Of a stretch of 64,000 nucleotides of DNA, positions 11,778 to 24,113 are shown piece after piece (position 1 is the stretch's first letter; every line of letters starts with the position of its first letter). The notes below the pieces were generated by a model. The model was not told the origin of the DNA, ran no database searches, and worked only from the letters and a program-made list of their open reading frames with translations. A program made the position numbers and the translations under genes. Origin of the DNA: Lathyrus oleraceus (lineage: Eukaryota; Streptophyta; Magnoliopsida; Fabales; Fabaceae); assembly GCF_024323335.1 (NCBI RefSeq), contig NC_066583.1:360040377-360104376 (forward strand), in the 5' to 3' direction.

Positions 11778-14700
11778 TGTAAGACCCTAATTTTGTCCCT
11801 AAGATCCCTCATGGCATCATAACATTGCATTTACATTGCCTCAAGGATCATAAGCATCTTGGTTCCCCTTACCTTTGGGTGGGACCTCTTGTGAGTGGTT
11901 TGAGATCACCAAGCATGCTTGATTTGTATATCATTGCTTTTCTTATGTTGTTTACTAACCAAAAGCACAAAAATATGTCACTAACATCTTTTGTTTGCAG
12001 CTTGAGCAATCACAAGGTCAAGAGTTTCAAGGAGATCATTGGTACAAAGATATGGCCAAGAGAAGATGATATCAAGCATGGTAATGGTTCCCAAAGCTCT
12101 CATCCATAAAATATGCCTCCCTAGCATCTCAATTCATCATTTTGATCAAAGTAAGTCAAAGGGTCTGAGGCTTGTTCCCCAAAGAAACCCTAATTCATCT
12201 GTGCACCATAATGCCTTGCTCTTGAAGCAACCTCAGCCCATGATCAAATGCAATCAAGGTAAGTTCTTTAATTCATCATTTCATGCATATTTGAACTTAT
12301 TTGAGTGTCCTCAATCATCAATTCATCAAGATATGAGTCATGGACTTAAGAAGTTGATCAGTCAATTCATCTGACTATTTTGAAATGCACTGAGACCTAA
12401 CTTTTTATGTGTTGGTCAAATGGAGATGATCCCAAAAGAAAAAATGTTCTCAGGGACAATATGAACAAATTTCATGTTCATCAAAAATTGATTTGAAGAT
12501 TGAAATTCATCTCCCATTCCAATACATTATAGGTCATTTTGACTGAAACCCTAATTTTGGGTCAACTTCCCAAGGACATAACTCATTCTCTTTTTATGAT
12601 TTTGAGGTGGGATCAAATGCATTGGAAATCTTAAGATGTCTACTTCAAATGTTATGTTGAACAAAATTTCAAAATCTCAAAGGGAATACATGTGATAATG
12701 CAAGACATTATAGATCCTTTTGGACCAAATGCATTGAAAGGCAAAAAAGTCCAACTTCAAGTGCCCATAACTCTTTCATCAAAAATCCAAATGATGCAAA
12801 ATCTGAGTCCATTTTGATTGTCTTGAAGAGATCTACAACGTTGATGTTGGAGGTTTTTTCATTGGAGGCTTGCATCATCAAAACAGAAGGGCTTGAACAT
12901 TGACCAAATTTAGAAACTTTGCCTTTACATGTTTTGCACCTTGCACTTTAAACTCAAAATTCACCAATTTCCACACTTCAAATGGATTTTTGCCCAACAT
13001 AACAATTGTTCCTCACATCAAAACCTTTCCAACCATTACTCACATGCTCATGTTTGGATTTGGCAAATTGCATTTTCGAAGAAGGGAAGTTTTTGGTTCA
13101 TTTATGCATAACACATCAAAACTCCATGCACAAGCCATTTCACTCCAAACCACGCGTCCAAATCATCTCACATTCATTTCAGATTGCATTTGGCATTGAA
13201 TTTGGGCCTTTTGCATGATCATGCAAGCCCATGCAATGAATATCCAATTCCATGCACACGGATTGAATCACACTTGTCTTGCCTTTCCCTCTATAAATAA
13301 GAGTTCTATTCCATTCAAATTTCATCCATGAATCAACCTGAAATGCTGCAGAGCTGAAAACCTAACCTCTCACCAAAGGAGCTATTTCACTTTTCTTCAT
13401 TTTTTTCAGATCTAAAATTCAACTACATCTGGTTGAATCTTTGGATCTAAAGCTTCTAAACCTCTCTCTCATACTCCATTGATCTTCTGTTTGGCCAAAG
13501 GAAGCAAGGAAGCAAGCTCAAATCTCCAGAATTCAAGGTTGTTCTTCAACTGGTTTTTTCTTTGAATCTCACCAATTATTGATCTATTTGCTTGGATTTT
13601 GTGTTGGCTGAAGTCCTCTTCATAGAGGCAATTGTTTTGTATGCTCAATTATTGAAATCCATGAAGTTCACTTGAACATCACAGAATTTCCATCTCTGAT
13701 TTCTCTCAATATAGAGATCTAGAGTGGAATCGAGTGGTACAGGGATGATGTACATCATTCCAGCTTTCCAACGATGTATGGATCGTGTATTTTGGTTAAG
13801 CTTTTGAAACCTGCAAATGTCACCGGAATCTTCATGCTCACCGGAGAAGAAGGTGGCTCCGGTGGCCGTCCCTTTGCCAGATGCGTTGTGGACCATTGGA
13901 TCTAATCTCCAGTTTATATCCCAGCCCTTGGATCTTTTGACTTTTAATAATGCCATGTGTAGCGCATTGACTTGGACCTATGGTGGAAGCGCGCTTCTGG
14001 AGCGTATGATCTGCCAGCTCAATTAATGAGCTCAGATCTAACGCTCCTTGTTTTTTTGAATTTACTATTTTCTGATTTTATTTCTCTTATTTCCATTATT
14101 TTCAAAAATTCATATCTTCTTCATTTTAAATCCAAAAATTATGGGACCAATTGCATTCTTCCCCAAATAATTTCTAGTTTCTAATTTTGATTTTTAATAT
14201 TTTTTATTTTGTCATTTGATATTTCTTGTGAATTTTCTCTTTTCTGGTTATTTTTAATTCATTTTAAATAGTTTTTGATATTAAAAAAATACAAAAATAT
14301 TTTCTCAACCTATTTGAATGATGATGGATCTATGAAAAATATTCTCATCAATTTTTTAATTGATTTGAGATTTATTTGAGATTTTAGTTCAATTAGGTTA
14401 TTTTTATTCATTTTTAATTGATTAAAAATAGTTTCTGACTTTTAAAAATGCCTAAATTTTTTGTCAAACTTTGTTTGACCTTGTTGAACTTGGGATAAAT
14501 CACTTGGACTTTTCAAAGTTGATTTGAAGTGATTTTAAAGTTTGACCTCTCTTTAATATTTTTAATTCAAGTTTATTTTCAAATATTAAAAATGCCAAAA
14601 ATATGTTGTTTATTTCTTGACCTCCAATCTTCATCCCACTTCTGTTTTTGATAGTTTGACCATGATCCTCAATGTCATTGGTCAAAATTTGTTGATTGGT

Positions 14701-16695
14701 ATATTCCATTTCATTTAATGCACTTTATTCTTTTCATTTCCATTATCCATCTTCTTCTTCTTCTCTTCTTTTGGATCAATGAGTTAAAGGTTGATAAGTT
14801 AGCATTGATTAGGGAGGTTTAATCTTCCTTGATTCAAATCTAATTCATCTTGATCAATTGATCAAGTGAATGACTTTGCATTAAGGATAAATTGCTTCCT
14901 AAATCATGCAAAGGACTTAAACCAATACAAGATCATTTCTCTTCTTCTTTTTGGCATGACAAGTTGTTGGAACTTGGTTCACTAATCAAGACTTCTAACT
15001 TGTGTTGTTGCCTATATTATTATTGACCGGCCTCAGGTAGTTTTGACTTCTACATAAGTCCAATTACGATTGCTTAACATAGCGCTAAATTTGCCTTATG
15101 GCACACTAACTACTAACATTAACCATTAACCATTAACATTTACTTTTTGCACTTTACATTTATGCAATTTACCGTTCTTGTACATATTATTCATTTGCTT
15201 TTTCCTTTGCTCATTGGAGCACATGTTTATGTTAATTCCATTTGCTTTTTGCTCACTTGAGCACATAATTGTGTATATATATCTTTTGTGCTTGTGTTTG
15301 TCTGTTTGTTGTTAACCAAATGCAAAGAATTGGACAAAATGGACTTAGGCTTTAGGACTTTCCCTATGCAAATTTGGAGTCAAAGAGCAACTAGGCATTG
15401 GGCCTTTAGAGTGCTATAAATGTCAAAGAGCAACTAGGCATTGGGCATTTAGAATGCTTAATATTGAAGATGACTTTGAAAGGACCATATTCTAAACTCC
15501 CTCTTGTCCATTCTTTGATTTGTATATAGAACCTTTTGATGTGTGTGTTCTTGTGCTAGGGATTCCATATTGATTCAAGCTTGAGGAACCATTACCATGA
15601 GCTTCTAAGAGAGACAGATCCAAGATACATTGAGGATTCTTTCCAAGAGTTCATTTGATTGTTGATTGCTTGAGTTTATGCTTTGTGTGATTGCTTACTC
15701 CAAAGGATGGGAGTTACTTGGATCATCAATATGATCTCAAGAGAGGAACTCCATTTGTGGTTTTACTTCTTATCCCTCACCTCTTGTATGCTTAGGACTC
15801 TAGCCTTTCTTCTTCTTCTCTCCACTCTAACCCAAGCCAAAACTTTTGTGCAAACATTTAACACTTGCTTTCAAAATTAGAAAACTAAGTCTTATGCTTT
15901 TGATTTTCAAACTTTCTTTTTCATAACACTTACTTTGAATTGAACTTCTAAGTCAACTTTGACCATTTTGTACATACTTTTCATTGGTAAATATAACCCA
16001 TTCAAATGTCTTTTTGTGGTTTCAATGGCCACCTTCCTAATCAAATTTTCCATAACCTTTAGCTATTAGGTTTGAGTTATCCTTGAGGTAGATGTAATGC
16101 TCACCTATATCCTTAGTGATGGACAATGAGTCTTCCATGGTTATTATAGGGTTAACCCCTCACTAGCATGTTGAAGCTATCCTCACATGGTGGATTTGTG
16201 GTTTTAGGTTGAGTTTTCTCCCTTGGATAACAAAAGACCTTAAGGCTCTTGGACTAATCAATTCACCAACTTGTTTTGAGATTTTTACCCCGAACTACGA
16301 GGTTTTGATCCTAATCTTTTTAAGATGGTACGTAGGCAATGGGTTCATCCATTCAAACACAAAATGTAAATAACTTGTATATTCTCTTCTCATCTCTTCA
16401 ATCATGTTTGCACAAACAAATTTTCACAAAACAACAACCTTACAAGAAGTATGAAAAGGGCTCCCTAGGAGTACCTAGGATGTTTTGGGTGCCTAACACC
16501 TTCCCATTGCATAACCAACCCCCTTACCCAGATCTCTGTTTCTCTTTTACTAGTTTTTGATTCGATAAAACTTTTAGGGTTTTGTTCGCTTTCTAACCAT
16601 TCCTTTGGATAAATAGAAGTGCAGTGGCGACTCGACTTGTATGGTTTACCTTGGATTTAGTCAATATCTCTAATGGTAACAAATACCCCGTTACA
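11778..16695 (+). repeat. Ogre-2 5' LTR (4,918 bp)
   Basis: Begins TGTAAGACCC and ends CCCCGTTACA, followed by the PBS. It is the reverse complement, with clear divergence, of the Ogre-1 5' LTR at 24114-29028 (4,915 bp). It contains no supportable gene; open frames within it have no protein-like features. Confidence 0.93.
13292..13299 (+). promoter_or_regulatory. Predicted TATA box, Ogre-2 LTR
   Basis: TATAAATA in the context CCCTCTATAAATAAGAG. The inverted Ogre-1 LTR has the same CTATAAATAA motif at the matching place (27511-27520). Confidence 0.6.
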
Positions 16696-16701
16696 GAAAA
16701 G

Positions 16702-16719
16702 TGGCGACTCTGCTGGGGA
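16702..16719 (+). other. Ogre-2 primer-binding site
   Basis: TGGCGACTCTGCTGGGGA lies 6 bp after the LTR end. It is the PBS typical of Ogre elements, reported to pair with the 3' end of a tRNA-Arg. Confidence 0.85.
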
Positions 16720-17564
16720 CTACATTTGCCCAGTGGGTTTTGCCAACTTTTCATATCTGTTGTATTGTACTGTATTGTTCAGTGACATATTTTTGTGCAA
16801 TTTGGGATTACTGTATTGTATGTAATGATTGATTTGCTTGATATTAATTCCTTGTATGCTTGGTGATCTTTGTGAGATGAGTTCTATACCCGGACTCGAG
16901 TGCACTTAGGATAGGAGAATGGCATATACTTGTTGACTTGTGTGGAGTTATTCCTTAGCAAGTTGACTTGCAAGTCCATTCACTTGGTGGAGGTCATGTT
17001 GGGATCAATAATGTCACACAAGTAGTTGTGGTTAGACATTACTCTTTCCAATATAGACCTTAGAAGCCAAGGACCTTAGTTTACCAAGCCCATCTTGGCT
17101 TGTTCTTAGGATGTAGTGCGAAAGTCGTTCAAGTGTAAGATTTGATACGATTGTTACGCGATACTACGCTCATAAGAGTCTCTCTTAAGAATATTTTTGG
17201 AATACGAGTAGTCGTTTCTCCGATAATATCCGAAAGATGGGATGATGACTATGGGAACCGCTTGTAGAACATGTTTGGCAGGTTTAAACCCTAGTACACT
17301 CCTTTTGGGTGGTTCTTAACCAAGACTCCATGCTCGTGACTCGCAACAAACCCTTGATTCATGGTTGATTCATTCATGTATCCTTAATATCAATGGAACT
17401 TGGGTGTTGATAAGGTGTAAACCATAATCCACCAAAATGGATGATTGATATTAAGGATAGTATGATCCATCCCATGACCTTTGTTTGGTGTGCTTTGCTT
17501 GATCCTTGAGTGTGACTGTTGCATTCATGCATTCATGCACCCATTTGCATCCATATCATCAATA
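16720..17564 (+). other. Ogre-2 5' leader
   Basis: Untranslated stretch between PBS and ORF1. Its reverse-complement counterpart in Ogre-1 is about 23247-24089. No gene seen. Confidence 0.7.
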
Positions 17565-19067
17565 ATGAAGAAAATTTTCAAGGAACCTAAGAGGTCTATT
17601 TGCAAATTTCCAGACATGGAAAGACAAAGAAGGAATACAAAGAAGTACAGTTTCAGACAACCAGATTTGAAAGAGTTAAGGAATCTGACATCCTATGTAC
17701 TAGATCCCTTGGGTTTCAAGGCTCGTTTTGGGAAGCTTCTTCCTCTTCTGACTACTCAGGTGGACGAAGGATTGATGAGTGTATTGGTGCAGTTTTATGA
17801 CCCCTTATACTGTTGCTTCACGTTTCCGGATTTTCAGCTTTTGCCTACACTTGAGGAGTATGCCTACCTTGTGGGTATACCGATTCTAGACTAGTTGCCG
17901 TTCAATGGCTTGGAGAGTGTTCCTACTTCTCAAGAGATAGCTGACATGTTGCACATAGATGAATCTCTGGTTGGGGATCATATGACTACCAAAGGCAGAA
18001 TTCAAGGTCTCCCTTCTGAGTTCCTCATTGCTCAAGCTGCTATGTATGGGAAAGCCATGAGTGAGGACGCCTTTGAATCCATATTTGTACTTCTCATCTA
18101 TGGGTTAGTGTTATTCCCCAACATCGACAAGTTTGTGGATGTGAATGCTATTAGGATTTTCTCTACTCTTAATCCCGTTCCGACTCTGTTGGGTGACACT
18201 TTTTTCTCTTTGCATATGAGGAATGCAAAGGGTGGTGGCGCCATTGTGTGCTGTTTGCCTCTGTTGTATAAGTGGTTTATTTCTCACTTACCGCAAACGG
18301 TCGCCTTCAAGGAAAACAAAGGATGTCTACGGTGGTCCATGAGACTTATGTCTCTCACCAATGATGATATCTCTTGGTACAACCGTGTGTATGATGGTGT
18401 GTAGATTATCGACTCTTGTGGTGAATTCTCCAATGTGCCTCTTCTTGGTACATGTGGTGGGATTAACTACAACCCTATTTTGGCACGTCGTCAGCTTGGG
18501 TTCCCCCTAAAGGATAAACCCAATAACATTCTGTTAGAGGGTGTGTTCTTTCAGGAGGGTAAAGATTCCCAAGGCTTGAAGGGCAGAATGGTTCGCACTT
18601 GGCGCAAGATTCATAGAAAAGGAAGAAATGAGCTGGGTGCTAAGAATTGTGTTGCTATGGAGCCCTACACTGCTTGGGTTAGGAAGAGAGCATCTGAGTA
18701 TCTTATGCCTTACGAGTATCCAAGACCTACACCTTTGGTTATGGCTGTGCCTTCAACCCTCCCTGACCAAGGAGTAGAGGAGTTGAGAGACGAGGACCGA
18801 TCACGTGCTTGGATCCGTGAAAGAGAGGAGTTGCTTCAGCAGATCAAGGAGAAGGATGCTTTGATAGAGTTCCTCGAACATCAGGTTATTGATGATCCTG
18901 ATGATGCATGGACTTCTCTACTTCCTCAGTCTTCCAAGTTTTGGAAAAGGAAGTACGATCGAATCGCCAAGGAGAAGGAAGATATGGAGGCAACCTATGA
19001 GAGAGAGGTGAAGAGGCTTCGTGCAGCTTATCTTCCTGTGTCCAGAGCTTTGGATGATTGCTTCTAG
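17565..19067 (+). pseudogene. Ogre-2 ORF1 (extra ORF upstream of gag), two in-frame stops
   Basis: About 500 codons starting MKKIFKEPKRS. The N-terminal half shows TTQVDEGLMSVLVQFYDPLY and FTFPDFQLLPTLEEYAYLVG, a conserved block of plant Tat-lineage ORF1 proteins (the DUF7745-type family, as I recall it). The C-terminal part is charged and probably coiled coil (REREELLQQIKEKDALIEFL). Function is unknown. Two TAG stops (17892-17894 and 18402-18404) occur where the Ogre-1 copy reads Q, consistent with CAG to TAG changes. Otherwise the frame is unbroken. Ogre-3 carries an intact homologue at 60638-61966. Confidence 0.85.
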
Positions 19068-19398
19068 GGATCCATAAGATGTTTATTTCCCTTCTCTCTT
19101 GTATTATATTTGGTTGCCAAAACTGTACTTCTTTAGCGTAAAAAATGTTTCCAGACATTATTTAATGAAATATTTCCATATGTGATAAATGTTTAATACT
19201 TCCAAACTTTGCAAATAGAACCCTAAAGTTCCTTTGAAATAAAATAAAAAAATCATATGCACAAGCATTGCACGCATCATGTGCATAAGCAGGTTTTGTT
19301 CCCGGCTTCTTGTCCTGTGGTCTAACTCTGTGTTCTTCATTTATTTTGAAGACAAGCTGACTCACCGGTACTACACCAGAGCCAACATTTCAAGATTG

Positions 19399-20746
19399 AT
19401 GGATCATTTGGAACAAGAGAACCGCGAACTGAAAGAGGAAGTGGCCAGATTAAGTGCCTTGATGAAGTCATTCATGGCTGCCCAGAGCCAGTCTTCTCCG
19501 ACACCTTCAACTCCTCCCCAGAGGACAGTCATCTCTGAGATCGTCTCCTCGACCGTGCCTGCGGCCAGTGCACACTTTGCTCCAACAGCCATGCCAGCTG
19601 GATTCCTGTGGGGGATGCCTCCCAATTTCATGCCCGAAGGTCCTGCTCCCACCTTTGCTTCTATGCCAGCATCTAGCCTGGTCCTTGCTGTTCCTCCTCC
19701 TGTCGTGCATACTCTGCCCAGAGTAGACGACACCATCTATCATTCTGAGCTGTCTGAGGGCCCAGATGTCTATGAGAAGATGGACGCTATGAACGATCAA
19801 TTTCTTGAGCTTCGCAAGGAATTGAAGACTCTCAGAGGAAAGGATCTTTTCGGCAAGTCTGCTGCCAAACTCTGCTTGGTTCCTAATGTGAAGATCCCTG
19901 TGAAATTCAAGGTCCCTGACTTTGAAAAATACAAGGGATATACTTTCCCTCTCAGCCACCTGGTCATGTATGCTAGGAAAATGTCGACTCAGACCGACAA
20001 TGACCAACTGCTCATCCACTACTTTCAGGACAGTCTGTCCGGTGCTGCTCTGCGTTGGTACATGGGTTTAGACAGTGCGAACATTCGATCCTTCAACGAC
20101 CTTGGCGAGGCCTTCGTCAAGCAATACAAGTACAATGTGGATATGGCTCCCGATAGGGATCAATTGAGAGCCATGTCCCAGAAGGACAAGGAAACATTCA
20201 AAGAATACACCCAGAGGTGGCGAGAGGTAGCAACACAGATTATGCCCCCGCTAGAAGAGAAAGAGATTACTAAGATCTTTTTGAAGACCTTGAGTTCTTT
20301 TTATTATGAGCGGATGATTGCTAGAGCTCCTTCTGACTTCACCGAGATGGTGAATATGTGGATGCGTCTAGAAGAAGGGGTTAGAGAAGGACGTCTGACG
20401 AGAGAAGAAGGCTCTTCTGCCAAATGTTATGGGGCGTTTGCGAAGAAGAAAGATGGAGAGGCACATGCTGTGACCTCTCATATGAAACCAAGAAGACCAT
20501 CTGTGAGGAGGAAGACCGTGCGTCCCGCCGGTAACCAGCACCAGGTGGCTCATATAGCACCTGTCTTCAGAGATAATCAACAGTACCAGCAACATAACAA
20601 CAATCAACAACCACATCCGCAATACCAACATCAACAGCACCGTCCGTAACAGCAAGCCTACCAACCTCGAAACAGTAATCAAACCAGCACAAGTTACGAG
20701 AGGAAAAGGGTCACCTTCGATCCTATTCCGATGACGTATGCAGAGT
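19399..20746 (+). pseudogene. Ogre-2 gag, truncated
   Basis: Gag starting MDHLEQENRELKEEVARL, a short coiled coil; the same frame is open from 19279. A Pro/Ala-rich linker and the capsid-like core follow (HYFQDSLSGAALRWYMGL, FKEYTQRWREVATQ). Next come a basic tract and a His/Gln-rich tail. A TAA at 20647-20649 interrupts it, then the frame continues to MTYAEL, where coding sequence is joined to 3' LTR sequence. The zinc-knuckle region and everything downstream are lost. It is the best-preserved gag N-terminus in the nest and aligns with both halves of Ogre-1 gag. Confidence 0.9.
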
Positions 20747-20992
20747 TATGAAAAGGGCTCCCTAGGAGTACCTATGATGTTTTGGGTGCCTAACACCTTC
20801 CCATTGCATAACCAACCCCCTTACCCAGATCTCTGTTTCTCTTTTACTAGTTTTTGATTCGATAAAACTTTTAGGTTTTTGTTCGCTTTCTAACCATTCC
20901 TTTGGATAAATAGAAGTGCGGTGGCGACTCAACTTGTATGGTTTACCTTGGATTTAGTCAATATCTCTAATGGTAACGAATACCCCGCTACA
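20747..20992 (+). repeat. Ogre-2 3' LTR remnant (last 246 bp)
   Basis: Matches 16450-16695, the end of the 5' LTR, from TATGAAAAGGGCTCCCTAGG to the terminal CTACA. Preceded directly by gag sequence. Confidence 0.9.
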
Positions 20993-21557
20993 GGTCCTTC
21001 CCCCTCAAAGTTTTCAGTTCCTTACGAAGCTCAAGGAATTGGTCTTTCATGTCGTCCATCTTCTCATAAACGTCGGGGACCTCAGATGGCTCAGAATGAT
21101 AGATGGTATCTTCAACCCTTGGTAAAGTGTGCACAACAGGAGGTGGCACGGACATGACCGGGCTAGATGCCGACAAAGAAGCAAGAGTTGGAGCAAATCC
21201 TTCTGGCATGAAGTTGGCGGGCATTCCCCAAGGGAACCCGGCTGGCATAGATGGCGTAAAATGAGCTATTGCTGCAGGCACAGTAGAAGTCACGATCTCG
21301 GAAATGACCGTCCTCTAGGGAGGAGTTGTGGGTGTTGGAGAAGACTGGCTCTGAGTGGCTAAGAATGACTCCATCAAGGCAGTCAATCTGGCTACCTCTT
21401 CCTTCAGCTCGCGGTTCTCTTGTTCCAAATGATCCATCAGTCTCGAAGAATTGGCTCTGGTGTAGTACCGGTGAGTCAGCTTGTCTTCAAAATAAATGAA
21501 GGACACATAGTTAGACCATAGGACAAGAAGCCTGGAACAAAACCTGCATATGCACAT
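20993..21557 (-). pseudogene. Ogre-1 gag, N-terminal third
   Basis: Minus-strand gag, matching Ogre-2 gag from LTHRYYTRANSSRLMDHLEQ to KELKTLRGKD, where it is cut by Ogre-2 at the GGTCC duplication. The reading frame resumes at 11777 with LFGKSAAELC. A TAG at 21315-21317 replaces the Gln codon found in Ogre-2 (PPQRTVIS). Confidence 0.9.
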
Positions 21558-21742
21558 GATTTGTTTTTATTTCAGAGGAACTTTAGAGTTCTATTTGTAA
21601 ATTTTGGTAAATATTGTATTTGTATCACATATGGAAATATCTCATCAATAGTACCTGAAAAATATTTTTTACACCAAAGAAGTACATCATTGGTAACCAA
21701 ATACAATACAAGACAAAAGGAGAATGATCATCCTATGGATCC

Positions 21743-23246
21743 CTAGAAACAATCATCTAAAGCTCGGGACACAGGAAGATAAGATGCACGAAGCCTCTTC
21801 ACCTCCTCCTCATAGGCTGCCTCCATATCTGCCTTCTCCTTGGCGAGTCGATCGTACTTCCTCTTCCAGAACCTAGAAGACTGAGGAAGTAGGGAAGTCC
21901 ATGCATTATTAGGATCATCAGACCTGATGCTCGAGAAACTCAATCAAAGCATCCTTCTCCTTAATCTGCTGAAGCAACTCTTCTCGTTCACGGACCCAAG
22001 CACGTGAACGGTCTTCGTCTCTCAACTCCTCTACCCCTTGATCAGGGAGGGTTGAAGGCCCAGCCATAACCAAAGGTGTAGGTCTCGGATATTCGTACGG
22101 CATGAGATACTCAGAAGCTCTCTTCCTAACTCAAGCAGTGTGAGGCTCCATAGCAATGTAATTCTTTGGACCTAGCTCCTTCCTTCCTTTCTTATGAATC
22201 TTGCGCCAAACGCGGACCATCCTAGCTTTCAGGCCTTGGGGATCTTTACCCTCCTGAATGAATACGCCCTCCAACAGAATGTTATTGGGTTTATCCTTTA
22301 GGGGGAACCCAAGCTGACGACGTGCCAAAACAGGGTTGTAGTTAATCCCACCACATGTACCAAGAAGAGGCACATTGGAGAATTCACCACAAGAGTCAAT
22401 AATCTGCACACCATCATACACGCGATTGTACCAAAAGATATCATCATTAATGAGAGACATAAGTCTCGTGGACCACCGTAGACATCCCTTGTTCTCCTTG
22501 AAAGCGACCATCTGCGGTAAGTGAGAAATAAACCACTTATACAGCAGAGGCAAATAACATACAATGGCACTACCACCCTTTGCATTCCTCATATGCAAAG
22601 AAAAATAAGTGTCGCCCAACAGAGTCGGAACGGGATTAAGAGTAGTGAAAATCCTAATAGCGTTCACATCCACAAACTTGTCGATGTTGGGGAATAACAC
22701 TAACCCATAGATGAGAAGTACAAATATGGCCTCAAAGACGTCCTCACTCATGGCCTTCCCATAGACAGTAGCTTGAGCAATGAGGAACTCAGAAGGAAGA
22801 CCTTGAATTCCACCTTTGGTAGTCATATGAGCACCAACCAGAGATTCATCTATGTGCAACAGATTAGCTATCTCTCGAGAAGTAGGAATACTCTCCAAGC
22901 CACTGAACGACAACTGGTCTAGAATAGGTATACCCACAAGGTAGGCATACTCCTCAAGCGTGGGCAAAAGCTAAAAATCCGGAAATGTGAAGCAGCGGTA
23001 CAAAGGATCATAAAACTGCACCAATACACTCATCAATCCTTCATCCACTTGAGTAGTCAGAAGAGGAAGAAGTTTCACAAAACGAGCTTTGAAACCCAAA
23101 GGATCTAATACATAGGATGTCAAATTCCTTAGCTCTTTCAAGTCCGGTTGTCTGAAGCTGTACTTCTTTGTATTCCTTCTTTGTCTTTCCATGTCTGAAA
23201 ATTTACAAATAGACCTCTTAAGTTCCTTGAAAATTTTCTTATTATT
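21743..23246 (-). pseudogene. Ogre-1 ORF1, degraded
   Basis: Reverse-strand counterpart of Ogre-2 ORF1. A one-base deletion removes the start codon seen in Ogre-2 (AATAATGAAG becomes AATAATAAG). TAG at 22971-22973 replaces Gln in FPDFQLLP, and TGA at 22131-22133 replaces Trp in EPYTAWVRKR. A small deletion near 21918 shifts the frame at EHQV. The conserved block VQFYDPLYRCFTFPDF and the C-terminal charged coil are still readable. Unknown function; Tat-lineage ORF1 family. Confidence 0.85.
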
Positions 23247-24089
23247 TTGATGATATGGATGCAAATGGGTGCATGAATGCATGAATGCAACAATCACACT
23301 CAAGGATCAAGCAAAGCACACCAAACAAAGGTCATGGGATGGATCATGTCATCCTTAATATCAATCATCCATTTTGGTGGATTATGGCTTACACCTTATC
23401 AACACCCAAGTTCCATTGATATTAAGGATACATGAACGGATCAACCATGAATCAAGGGTTTGTTGCAAGTCACGGGCATGGAGTCTCGGTTAAGAACCAC
23501 CCAAAGGGAGTGTACTAGGGTTTAAACCTGCCAAACATGTTCTACAAGAGGTTCCCATAGTCATCATCCCATCTTTCGGATATTATCGGAGAAACGACTA
23601 CTCGTATTCCAAAAATATTCTCAAGAGAGACTCTTATGAGTGTAGTATCGCGTAACAATCGTATCAAATCTTACATTTGAATGACTTTCGCACTACATCC
23701 TAAGAATAGGCCAAGATGGGCTTGGTAAACTAAGGTCCTTGGCTTCTAAGGTTCATATTGGAAAGAGTAATGTCTAACCACAACTACTCGTGTGACATTA
23801 TTGATCCCAACATGACCTCCACCAAGTGAATGGACTTGCAAGTCAACTTGATAAGGAATAACTCCACACAAGTCAACAAGACTATGCCATTCTCCTATCC
23901 TAAGTGCACTCGAGTTCGGGTATAGAACTCATCTCACAAAGATCACCAAGCACACAAGGAATTAATATTCAAACAATTCAATCATTACATACAATACAGT
24001 AATCCCAAAGTGCACAAAAATATGTCACAAATAATATACAATACAATACAACAATCATAAAAAGTAGGCAAAACCCACTAGGCATACCT
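23247..24089 (-). other. Ogre-1 5' leader
   Basis: Untranslated stretch between PBS and ORF1, the reverse complement of the Ogre-2 leader at 16720-17564. No gene seen. Confidence 0.7.
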
Positions 24090-24107
24090 CCCCAGCAGAG
24101 TCGCCAC
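24090..24107 (-). other. Ogre-1 primer-binding site
   Basis: On the minus strand TGGCGACTCTGCTGGGGA, 6 bp after the LTR end, identical to the Ogre-2 PBS. Confidence 0.85.
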
Positions 24108-24113
24108 TTTTCT

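Larger units (their letters stand above)
11778..20992 (+). mobile_element. Ogre-2: internally deleted Ogre inserted in Ogre-1 gag, plus strand
   Basis: The order is complete 5' LTR (11778-16695), PBS, leader, ORF1 (17565-19067), gag (19399 to about 20746), then directly the last 246 bp of a 3' LTR (about 20747-20992). Protease, RT, RNase H, integrase, 3' UTR and about 4.7 kb of the 3' LTR are missing. The ends are TG...CA with the perfect duplication GGTCC, so the element entered as a normal insertion and was deleted afterwards. It lies opposite in orientation to Ogre-1 and is clearly related to it. Confidence 0.93.

Noticed and set aside
11778..11830. N-terminal codons MQCYDAMRDLRDKIR of the long gag ORF
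   Set aside because: They are antisense Ogre-2 LTR sequence fused by chance to the interrupted Ogre-1 gag frame.
13645..13956. 103-codon ORF in the Ogre-2 LTR
   Set aside because: Lies in the LTR transcribed leader, and the matching Ogre-1 region has no equivalent open frame of that length.
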